64,000 nucleotides of DNA from Mycobacterium sp. OAS707 (GTDB lineage: Bacteria > Actinomycetota > Actinomycetes > Mycobacteriales > Mycobacteriaceae), in the NCBI RefSeq assembly GCF_014873705.1, contig NZ_JADBDS010000002.1:992001-1056000 (forward strand), written 5' to 3'. Below, one piece after another: positions 38,931 to 46,351 of this stretch. The first letter of the stretch is position 1; each line of letters opens with the position of its first letter. The notes under the pieces were generated by a model, which was not told the origin of the DNA, did not search any database, and worked only from the letters and a program-made list of their open reading frames with translations. Both the position numbers and the translations under genes were made by a program.

Positions 38931-40094
38931 ATGACCGCAGCCGCTCGCGCTACGCACTGCGCGTGGATCGATGAGGCCGACTTGCGCCTCGACGACTTCC
39001 GCGCACAGGTGTTGCGCATTACCGATCGCGCCGAGTACCCGATGGCGACCGATGTGCGAAGCAATGTGCTCGTCTACTCGGCGAGCACTGTCGCCAACGC
39101 AGACCGGCGAGCACTGCAATCGGAATTGATTCGGGCGCTTGCTGACGGGCCAGGCGTCGTGGTCTTCGAGGGTGCGTTCGACGCCGAAGTGGTCGATCGG
39201 ACCAGCGACGCGTTCTTCGCGATCATCGAAGCGCAGCGCGCGGCGGGCACCGCGGCCGGTGACCACTTCGGCAAGCCCGGCGCCAACGACAGGATCTGGA
39301 ACGCTGCGCAGAAGCTCGCGCTGCACGACCCGCATGTGTTCGCCGACTACTACGCCAACGACGCACTCGCTGTGGTCTGCCAGGCGTGGCTGGGTCCGCG
39401 GTATCAGGTCACCTCACAGGTCAACGTCGTCAATCCCGGTGGGCAACAACAGGTTCCGCATCGGGACTATCACCTCGGCTTCGTACCCGACGAGCACCTG
39501 ACTGCCTACCCCGCCCATTTACATCGCACCTCGCCGGTGCTGACCTTGCAGGGCGCAGTCGCGCACTGCGATATGCCGGTCGAGAGCGGCCCGACGATGT
39601 TACTGCCGTTCTCACAGCAGTTCGAGGGCGGCTATCTGGCCTTCAACCGACCCGAATTCGTCGACTTCTTCGCCGAGCATCACGTCCAGCTGCCACTGGC
39701 CAAAGGCGACGCGGTGTTCTTCAATCCCGCGCTGTATCACGGTGCAGGATCGAATGTTTCGAGCCACCTTCGCCGGATGGCGAATCTGTTGCAGATCTCC
39801 TCACCGTTCGGTCGCGCGATGGAAGCGCTGGACCGCACCGCGATGGTGCGTGCGGTGTACCCCGCGCTGCTCGCGATGAAGGCTGCGGGCCGCCCGCAGC
39901 GCGAGCTGCTCAATGCGGTGGTGGCCACCGCCGAGGGCTACGCGTTTCCCACCAATCTGGACAGCGACCAGCCGATCGGCAGCCTGGCGCCACCCAGTCA
40001 GGTCGACACAGTGCTTTCGGCGTTGGCCGACGACCTCACCGCAGAACAACTCGATGTCGCGCTGCGCGACCAGGATGATCGGAGAATGCCATGA
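38931..40094 (+). CDS. Phytanoyl-CoA dioxygenase (PhyH) family oxygenase
   Basis: A 387-residue Fe(II)/2-oxoglutarate-dependent dioxygenase. The iron-binding motif H-x-D is in VPHRDYHLGF (His177, Asp179), and the distal His is in ALYHGAGSN (His270); the 2-oxoglutarate-binding Arg is likely in SSHLRRMANL. The family hydroxylates acyl-CoA or small molecules and is also used to cleave C-P bonds or remove methyl groups. The gene is first in an operon with two dehydrogenases and a TIM-barrel isomerase. A sugar- or cyclitol-type substrate is therefore inferred. I chose the ATG at 38931; an upstream in-frame ATG at 38889 overlaps the operator. It overlaps the next gene by 4 bp. Confidence 0.82.
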   Translation: MTAAARATHCAWIDEADLRLDDFRAQVLRITDRAEYPMATDVRSNVLVYSASTVANADRRALQSELIRALADGPGVVVFEGAFDAEVVDRTSDAFFAIIEAQRAAGTAAGDHFGKPGANDRIWNAAQKLALHDPHVFADYYANDALAVVCQAWLGPRYQVTSQVNVVNPGGQQQVPHRDYHLGFVPDEHLTAYPAHLHRTSPVLTLQGAVAHCDMPVESGPTMLLPFSQQFEGGYLAFNRPEFVDFFAEHHVQLPLAKGDAVFFNPALYHGAGSNVSSHLRRMANLLQISSPFGRAMEALDRTAMVRAVYPALLAMKAAGRPQRELLNAVVATAEGYAFPTNLDSDQPIGSLAPPSQVDTVLSALADDLTAEQLDVALRDQDDRRMP

Positions 40095-41095
40095 CCACCC
40101 TCGGGGTAATCGGACTGGGCCGCATCGGCGCCTTCCACACCGAGACGTTGTCCGGCCTAGAGGGCGTCGACGGCCTCGTCGTCGCCGACGAGCGCGCCGA
40201 TGTGGTCGCCGCCGTCGCCGCCAAACATGGTGCCAAACCGGCGGATTCGGTTGAGGAGCTGCTGTCCTCAGGCATCGACGGCGTCGTGGTGTCTGCGGCC
40301 ACGCCCGCGCATGCGGAGCTGACGCTGGCCGCCGTGCACCGCGGTCTGCCGACCTTCTGCGAGAAGCCGATCGCCGCCACCGCAGCCGAGAGTGCCCGCG
40401 TCGCCGACGTGATCGCCCGGTCCGGTGTGCCGGTTCAGGTCGGCTACCAGAGGCGGTTCGACGCGGCGTTCGCCGCCGCCAAGCGCGCAGTCGACGACGG
40501 CTCACTGGGTCTGCTGCACACCGTGCGCAGCACGACGATGGATCCCGCTCCCCCACCGATGGAATACATCGCGGGTTCGGGTGGCATCTTCCGCGACTGC
40601 GCGGTACACGATTTCGATGTGTTGCGCTGGATCACCGGCCAGCAGGCTGTCGAGGTATACGCGACGGGCAGCGTGCAGGGCGACCCCCGGTTCACCGAAT
40701 ACGGCGACGTCGACACGGCCGCCGTCGTGGTGAGGTTCGATCAGGGCACGCTCGGCCTCATATCTGCGGCCCGCTACAACGGCCGCGGCTACGACTGCCG
40801 ACTCGAGGTGCACGGTTTCCACGACACCGTGGTCGCCGGCTGGGACCAGGGCGCACCGGTGCGAAACGCCGACCCGGCCAACGAGTTTCCGACCGGGCCT
40901 GCGCACCATTTCTTCATGGATCGCTTCACCGACGCGTTCCGCGCCGAGTTGAGCGCGTTCGTCGACGTGGTCAACGGCACCGCCGCGCCTGCCTGCACGG
41001 TGGCCGACGCGGTCGAGGTGGCCTGGCTGGCCGAGGCCGCGACCGAATCACTTCGCCGGGGCACCCCGGTACGAATCGAAGAAGTGAGGTCATAG
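40091..41095 (+). CDS. Gfo/Idh/MocA oxidoreductase (inositol 2-dehydrogenase-like)
   Basis: A 334-residue NAD(P)-dependent dehydrogenase. The Rossmann motif is LGVIGLGRIGAFHTETL, with the family E-K-P motif FCEKPIAATAAESARVADVI supplying the catalytic Lys. The C-terminal domain includes GGIFRDCAVHDFDVLRWITG, the Asp-x3-His proton-relay pattern of inositol dehydrogenases. It oxidises a cyclitol or sugar carbon. It starts within the dioxygenase stop codon (ATGA) and ends on the start of the isomerase gene (TAGTG). A second paralogue follows in the operon. Confidence 0.86.
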   Translation: MTTLGVIGLGRIGAFHTETLSGLEGVDGLVVADERADVVAAVAAKHGAKPADSVEELLSSGIDGVVVSAATPAHAELTLAAVHRGLPTFCEKPIAATAAESARVADVIARSGVPVQVGYQRRFDAAFAAAKRAVDDGSLGLLHTVRSTTMDPAPPPMEYIAGSGGIFRDCAVHDFDVLRWITGQQAVEVYATGSVQGDPRFTEYGDVDTAAVVVRFDQGTLGLISAARYNGRGYDCRLEVHGFHDTVVAGWDQGAPVRNADPANEFPTGPAHHFFMDRFTDAFRAELSAFVDVVNGTAAPACTVADAVEVAWLAEAATESLRRGTPVRIEEVRS

Positions 41096-41967
41096 TGAAA
41101 ATCGCTGGCGCACCGATTTCGTGGGGTGTGTGCGAGGTGCCGGGATGGGGCTATCAGCTCAGCCCACACCGCGTCCTCACAGAGATGCGCGACGTGGGTT
41201 TGGCCGCAACCGAACTCGGGCCAGAGGGATTCTTGCCCTCGGATCCGGGCGAGCTGACTGCGCTGCTCGACTCGTTCGGGCTCAGCTGTGTGGGCACGTT
41301 CGCACCGGTCCTGCTGCATGACGCCGAGCACGATCCACTGGCCGACATCGCAGGCCCGCTCGAGGCACTCTTGGCCTGCGGGGCCGATGTGCTGGTGCTG
41401 GCAGCCGCCACCGGCACGGACGGCTATGACTCCCGCCCGGCACTCGATGACGACCAATGGGCAACCCTGCTGGGCAATCTGGACCGGCTCGCGGCCGCGG
41501 CAGCCGACAAGGGTGTGCTCGCAGTGCTGCACCCCCACGTCGGCACGATGGTGGAGACGCGCGCCGACGTCGACCGCGTGCTCGCCGGTTCCCAGATCAA
41601 GCTGTGCCTCGATACCGGGCACCTGCTGATCGGCGGAACCGACCCGCTGCAGCTGGCCCGCGAGGTGCCTGACCGCATCGCGCACACTCACCTCAAGGAT
41701 GTCGACGCCGCGCTGGCCGCCCGCGTCCAGTCCGGTGAGCTGACCTACACCGACGCGGTTCGCGAAGGGATGTACACCCCGCTCGGCAGCGGCGACGTCG
41801 ACATCGCAGGCATCGTCACGGCGTTGCGCAGCAACGGCTTTGACGGCTGGTTCGTGATGGAGCAGGACACCATCCTCGACGGAGAGCCAGCCGACGAGGG
41901 ACCGCTGCGCGACGTCCGGACCAGTGTCGAGTACATCAGCGAGGTGGGGCGGTCGGTTCCGGTATGA
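41095..41967 (+). CDS. TIM-barrel sugar isomerase/epimerase (IolE-like)
   Basis: A 290-residue AP-endonuclease-family-2 fold protein resembling inosose dehydratase (IolE). Its start MKIAGAPISWGVCEVPGWGY is the usual first strand of that group. Metal-binding positions are in LCLDTGHLLIGGTDPL and VLHPHVGTMVE, and VMEQDTILDGEPADEGPLRD is close to the end. It dehydrates a keto-inositol or isomerises a keto-sugar. The GTG at 41095 overlaps the previous stop by one base. It makes a chain with the two dehydrogenases. Confidence 0.82.
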   Translation: MKIAGAPISWGVCEVPGWGYQLSPHRVLTEMRDVGLAATELGPEGFLPSDPGELTALLDSFGLSCVGTFAPVLLHDAEHDPLADIAGPLEALLACGADVLVLAAATGTDGYDSRPALDDDQWATLLGNLDRLAAAAADKGVLAVLHPHVGTMVETRADVDRVLAGSQIKLCLDTGHLLIGGTDPLQLAREVPDRIAHTHLKDVDAALAARVQSGELTYTDAVREGMYTPLGSGDVDIAGIVTALRSNGFDGWFVMEQDTILDGEPADEGPLRDVRTSVEYISEVGRSVPV

Positions 41968-41992
41968 GGCCGAAGACGAGCGGGAGTCGAGC

Positions 41993-42955
41993 ATGAGTCT
42001 GCGCATCGGGGTGCTCGGGGCGTCGCGGATCGCCGAGCTCGCGATCGTCGGACCCGCGCATGAGTTGGGCCACCGGCTGGTGGCCGTCGCGGCGCGTGAC
42101 CCGCGACGAGCCGAGCTGTTCGCCGAAAAGCACGGTGTGGAACGGGTTTTGGCGACCTACACCGATGTCGTCAACGACCCCGAGGTCGACGCCGTTTACA
42201 ACCCGCTGGCCAATGCGTTGCATGCGCCGTGGAATCTGGCGGCCGTCGCGGCGGGTAAACCGGTGCTGACCGAAAAGCCGTTCGCCCGTGACCGGGCAGA
42301 AGCGCAGCGGGTCGCCGCGGCCGCCGACGCCGCAGGCATCACTGTGATGGAGGGGTTTCATTACCTCTTTCATCCCGCCACCCGCCGCGCATTGGAACTG
42401 GCGGGTGACGGCACGCTCGGTGAGCTGGTGCACGTCGAAGCGCGGATGGCCATGCCGGCGCCAAGCGACGACGACCCGCGCTGGTCGCTGGAGTTGGCCG
42501 GTGGCGCGCTGATGGACCTGGGCTGCTACGGCCTTCACGTGATGCGGCGGCTTGGGCATCCGTCAATCGTCCGCGCCCACGCCGAACAACGCAGCCCCGG
42601 CGTAGATGCCTGGTGCGACGTCGATCTGGCGTTCCCGGGCGGCGCCACCGGCCTGAGCGCGAACTCGATGGTCGCCGACGACTACGCGTTCACCCTCCGC
42701 ATCGTCGGTGCTCACGGAGATGTGTTGGTGCACAACTTCATCAAGCCACACGACGACGACCGCCTGACGATCAACACTCCGGACGGCACCACCGTCGAAC
42801 GGCTTGGCACCCGGCCGTCGTACACCTATCAGCTCGAAGCGTTTGCCGCCCACGTGCAGAACGGCGCACCACTGCCACTGGATACAGCGGACGCGGTAGA
42901 GAACATGGCGTACATCGACGCCGCCTACCGCGCCGCCGGGATGTCGCCGCGCTAG
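41993..42955 (+). CDS. Gfo/Idh/MocA family oxidoreductase
   Basis: A 320-residue dehydrogenase with the Rossmann motif LRIGVLGASRIAELAIVGPA and the catalytic-Lys motif VLTEKPFARDRAEAQRVAAA. The C-terminal sheet includes GGALMDLGCYGLHVMRRLGH. The GASRIA loop and lengths resemble anhydrofructose or scyllo-inositol dehydrogenases rather than the first copy. The ATG at 41993 has a GGGAG ribosome-binding site, 25 bp after the isomerase. Its stop overlaps, through the palindrome CTAG, the stop of the convergent GMC oxidoreductase. Confidence 0.83.
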   Translation: MSLRIGVLGASRIAELAIVGPAHELGHRLVAVAARDPRRAELFAEKHGVERVLATYTDVVNDPEVDAVYNPLANALHAPWNLAAVAAGKPVLTEKPFARDRAEAQRVAAAADAAGITVMEGFHYLFHPATRRALELAGDGTLGELVHVEARMAMPAPSDDDPRWSLELAGGALMDLGCYGLHVMRRLGHPSIVRAHAEQRSPGVDAWCDVDLAFPGGATGLSANSMVADDYAFTLRIVGAHGDVLVHNFIKPHDDDRLTINTPDGTTVERLGTRPSYTYQLEAFAAHVQNGAPLPLDTADAVENMAYIDAAYRAAGMSPR

Positions 42956-44553
42956 ACGATAGTGGTCTTGCCGTTGAGTCGGTTGGGCAGCTGCTCGCGC
43001 AGTTTCGTGCAGCTGCGCTCGGCCACGGCGGCAATGGTTTTGGACGGGTTTCGCCCGATGGCCCTCGGGATCACCGAACCGTCCATCACGAACAGATTGC
43101 GGTGATCAAACACCTCGCCCATGTGATTGGTCACCCCTGCTCCGGCGGCGGCGGCCATGTTGCACCCGCCCAGCGGGTGTGGTGTCACCAGCATTCGCAG
43201 GCGTTTCCAGGTGATCAACGGGATCGGCGTGCCCTCGGTCGCGAGCGTCATCGCGACATGGATGTCGTTGAACGTGTCCAGCGCGCTAGCCGATCCTTGC
43301 GGATTCCAATTCAGCTGTGTTCTGGCGCGCCAGAACTTGAACCTGCTCCGCATCGAGAATTCACCGTCAGCGGCGTCGATCGACTGGCCGAACCATGGGA
43401 TCATGTGGTCGAAATCGGTGAGGTCACTGGCCTTCTGGTACAGCCGGCGCCGCAGTGCGCCCTTCTTCTCCCAGCGTCTCAGTAGATGCGCACCGAGATT
43501 CGGCAGGCCGCCGTCCTCGACGTAGATGCGTCCATCGAATCCGACCATGTCGTCGCCTGGCAGATCGACGCCATCGAGGAAGTCGATCACTCCGCCGATG
43601 GTGGGGCCCTTCGTGGGTTGCAGCGCGGAGCGTCCCTTGTAGCGGGCCAAGGTGAGGAAGTCGCCATTGGGACTCCAGCCCCTGCCCAGCGCACGGGGAA
43701 GATTCTTCAGCGTTCCGAATCCGTCGCGCGAGCGCAACAGGATCTCGGTCGAACCCAGCGATCCGGCCGCCAGAATGACGATCTTTCCGACGATCTCGCG
43801 CTTGCGGCGGCAACCGCCCCGGATGTCGAGATAGTGCACGCGCCACGCTCCGTTGGGCCCTTTCCCGATGTGCGTGACCATCGAGTGCGTCTTGATCTTG
43901 GCGCCGTTGCCCCTCGCGTTCTTGAGATAGTTCTTGTCGAGCGTGTTCTTGGCGTCGTTTTCGCAGCCGATCACACAGTTGCCGCAATGCACGCAGGTTC
44001 CGGTTGCGTATGCCCGCGCCGGCTCCCACGGATGGCCCTTCGTGGGGGGTGCCGCGTTGTCGAACGTCACCGCTAGCGGTAGCGGCCGATACCGGGCCTG
44101 TGCCCCCAACTTGCCGGCCGCTTTACTCAGCAGGTCCATCCTTGGGTTGAATTGACCCTCCGGAACAGGTTGCGGATTCAGCATTTTGCCGACGGCGGCG
44201 TAGTACGGCTCCAGTTCTTCGGCGGTGATCTCCGACGGCCACCCGCTGCGGAACACTCGGTCCGGCGCGTTCACACAGACGTTGGCGTAAATCAGGGAGC
44301 CACCGCCGACGCCTGCGCCGGTCGCCACCACCATCTGGTGAAAGAAACGGATGTCCAACCAGCCGTTGAGCCACTGCGGAATCCTGCTGGAATACAAGTA
44401 GTCCCACGGTCGTTGCGGCGTCATCTGTTCCGACCAGTCGCGACCACGTTCGAGCACCACCACTGAGCGGCCTTCGTCGGCAAGGTGGCAGGCGGCAACC
44501 GCGCCCCCGAATCCACTTCCGACGATCACGACGTCGGCAGGCTCGTCGGTCAC
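42952..44553 (-). CDS. GMC-type FAD oxidoreductase (cholesterol oxidase-like)
   Basis: A 533-residue flavoprotein. The FAD-binding motif VVIVGSGFGGAVAACHLADE is at the N-terminus, a second motif VATGAGVGGGSLIYANVCVN is followed by CVHCGNCVIGCENDAKNTL (a Cys-rich segment), and the C-terminal TPHPLGGCNMAAAAGAGVTN and GRNPSKTIAAVAERS are the diagnostic GMC end. It oxidises an alcohol, probably of a steroid or lipid. The GTG at 44553 is within the stop of the upstream gene (GTGA); a frame extends farther upstream without support. The Cys cluster CxxCxxxxxC is unusual for simple GMC enzymes and suggests an iron-sulfur or metal site. Confidence 0.85.
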   Translation of the reverse strand: MTDEPADVVIVGSGFGGAVAACHLADEGRSVVVLERGRDWSEQMTPQRPWDYLYSSRIPQWLNGWLDIRFFHQMVVATGAGVGGGSLIYANVCVNAPDRVFRSGWPSEITAEELEPYYAAVGKMLNPQPVPEGQFNPRMDLLSKAAGKLGAQARYRPLPLAVTFDNAAPPTKGHPWEPARAYATGTCVHCGNCVIGCENDAKNTLDKNYLKNARGNGAKIKTHSMVTHIGKGPNGAWRVHYLDIRGGCRRKREIVGKIVILAAGSLGSTEILLRSRDGFGTLKNLPRALGRGWSPNGDFLTLARYKGRSALQPTKGPTIGGVIDFLDGVDLPGDDMVGFDGRIYVEDGGLPNLGAHLLRRWEKKGALRRRLYQKASDLTDFDHMIPWFGQSIDAADGEFSMRSRFKFWRARTQLNWNPQGSASALDTFNDIHVAMTLATEGTPIPLITWKRLRMLVTPHPLGGCNMAAAAGAGVTNHMGEVFDHRNLFVMDGSVIPRAIGRNPSKTIAAVAERSCTKLREQLPNRLNGKTTIV

Positions 44554-45248
44554 CACCGACGGCCTTTGAGGTACGTGTTGACAAGTGACGACACGAAGAA
44601 TCGGTAGAACGAGAACAGATGACGCAGTTTGTCGTACCACCTGACCTTGCCGGTGATCCTCATCGACAGGAGTTGACGCACGAAGTCCCGCAGGGTCAGC
44701 CGCAGAATGCCTGCGCCCACGGCTTGGCCGCGTTCGCCTGCGAGCGGGAACAACTGGACATGAAGCGTCGTGGTGGCGGGCCACAGGCGCCAGGGCGGCG
44801 ACGGCTCCATGTACTTGCGGCCGCGCATGCAAAACGTTTGGTCACCTACGGAGATGATCGAGTCGTACACCATCTCGCGAACACCCTTTTCGTTCCTGAT
44901 GGCACGCTGGAAGAGCCGGAAGTCACCGACTCCCGTACCCTCGATGTCGCCGCCGAGCACCGGGATCGAGCCCGCCGCCGACCAGCGGCCGCGATGACTC
45001 GGATCCCTAAGGAACGCAGGGAGATTCGGCACGTCGACAGTGACCTCGAGTCGCATTGCGATCGCCGCGTCGTCCTGGTAGCCCTTGCTGGGCTCCGTGC
45101 AGCCCATGGTGATCATGCCGCTCATCACTTCACCGAAGCGCAATCCCGGCCGGCCGAACAGCACCGTCTTGCGAACATCGGCGGAACTCGGCGCGTCGTA
45201 GCCGCCATCCGGGTCGGTTTCGATCGGCTGATCCGCGTGCATCACCAT
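44550..45248 (-). CDS. Conserved protein of GMC oxidoreductase operons
   Basis: A 232-residue soluble protein I cannot assign to a named domain. Visible features are a beta-rich middle (AMRLEVTVDVPNLPAFLRDP, VLGGDIEGTGVGDFRLFQRA, ATTTLHVQLFPLAGERGQAV) and a basic helical end (MRITGKVRWYDKLRHLFSFY). The alternation of charged and hydrophobic residues is typical of a lipid-binding or accessory domain. It sits between the hydrolase and oxidoreductase genes, overlapping both by a few bases, so it is part of the same machine. I recall the three being fused in single polypeptides in some proteobacteria, which would need checking. Start 45248 or 45242. Confidence 0.7.
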   Translation of the reverse strand: MVMHADQPIETDPDGGYDAPSSADVRKTVLFGRPGLRFGEVMSGMITMGCTEPSKGYQDDAAIAMRLEVTVDVPNLPAFLRDPSHRGRWSAAGSIPVLGGDIEGTGVGDFRLFQRAIRNEKGVREMVYDSIISVGDQTFCMRGRKYMEPSPPWRLWPATTTLHVQLFPLAGERGQAVGAGILRLTLRDFVRQLLSMRITGKVRWYDKLRHLFSFYRFFVSSLVNTYLKGRRW

Positions 45249-46321
45249 GGCTTCCGCAATTCATCGAGGATGAACGGGAACACGTCCCGGTTGGAGTACT
45301 GGCCGAGAAACACGTCGAGATGCCCGTAGCCGGCGAGCTTTTGGAATGTGTGTTTGCCCGGCTGATGGCGCTCGTAGTACTCGAACGTGCGCGCCATGCC
45401 GGCGGGCAAGAAGGTCTGGTTCCTGTCGCCTGTCATGAAGACGAAGCGCGCGTCGGTCTTCGGCGCTTCGGCGGTGAACAGCGGTGGCAGCTCGGAGTAT
45501 TTCCCTGTCGATACCATCTCGCCCGCGGCCGAGGCGTCGGCGATATGTCCGTAGTACGTCATCGGCACCTGACCGAATTCGCCCTTGATCCATTCGTGGG
45601 TCTCGTCGTTGAGGTTCTCGTGGCGCCACAGGGTCGGGTGGCCGTAGCCATACATGAAGCTGGTGTGATTGCACACCCCGTTGTCGCATTCGTCATGGGT
45701 GGCCTTGACGTACCAGTCGAGGATCTTGGGCAACAGTCGCGGCGCATGCAATCCCCATTGCGGGTTGATGCCCGTGACCTTCTCAGCGTTCAAAAAGGCA
45801 ACGGCCAGTGGCAGTTTCAGTCGGGCCTGCCACGGCATGACGGGGTGCAGGGCCGACGAATTCGAAATCACCATGGACACGTCCGGGAGCAGTCCGGCAG
45901 TGATCGCCATCATGAACGCGCAGGAACCCTGGCAGTGAATGAGAGCTTTGACGCTGCTCCTGCCGGTGTGCTTCAGCACCTCCGCGACCGCGCTCGGCAT
46001 GTCGAGCACGGCGGCGTCGTCGAGTGTGTACCTGACGGCGGGCAGGTCGATGCTGGAGCGCCAGTTGAGCATCCATAGGTCAAACCCATTCTTGGTCAAC
46101 TGCTTCAGCAGATTGTCCGTCGGCGGATTCCAGAGGTTGGCACGGGTGCCCGTGCCGGCGACCATCAGCAGCGGTTCCCCGTCGCCGGGCAGGTGCTTGA
46201 AATTGAGCATGAGACCGTCCCGCGCGCGGAACTCGATGGTCTCGAAGCGGTCATGCGGGATCGGCTCGAGCGAGTCGGGCGCCAGGGTCGTCGATTTGAC
46301 CTGCCCATTTGCACTGACCAT
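45242..46321 (-). CDS. Alpha/beta hydrolase (PHA depolymerase/lipase-like)
   Basis: A 359-residue alpha/beta hydrolase. The nucleophile elbow reads KALIHCQGSCAFMMAITAGL (Ser in CQGSC), Asp is likely in VFMTGDRNQTF, and His in KLAGYGHLDVFLGQYSNRDV. The N-terminal strand EPLLMVAGTGTRANLWNPPT suits a cap-less lipase of the PhaC/depolymerase kind. It may release an acyl group from a steroid or lipid ester for the GMC oxidoreductase in the same operon (inference from overlap). It ends 1 base into the next gene (TGATG). Confidence 0.8.
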   Translation of the reverse strand: MVSANGQVKSTTLAPDSLEPIPHDRFETIEFRARDGLMLNFKHLPGDGEPLLMVAGTGTRANLWNPPTDNLLKQLTKNGFDLWMLNWRSSIDLPAVRYTLDDAAVLDMPSAVAEVLKHTGRSSVKALIHCQGSCAFMMAITAGLLPDVSMVISNSSALHPVMPWQARLKLPLAVAFLNAEKVTGINPQWGLHAPRLLPKILDWYVKATHDECDNGVCNHTSFMYGYGHPTLWRHENLNDETHEWIKGEFGQVPMTYYGHIADASAAGEMVSTGKYSELPPLFTAEAPKTDARFVFMTGDRNQTFLPAGMARTFEYYERHQPGKHTFQKLAGYGHLDVFLGQYSNRDVFPFILDELRKPW

Positions 46322-46351
46322 CTGCCCCCCTGCACATACCCGGTTGCCGAG

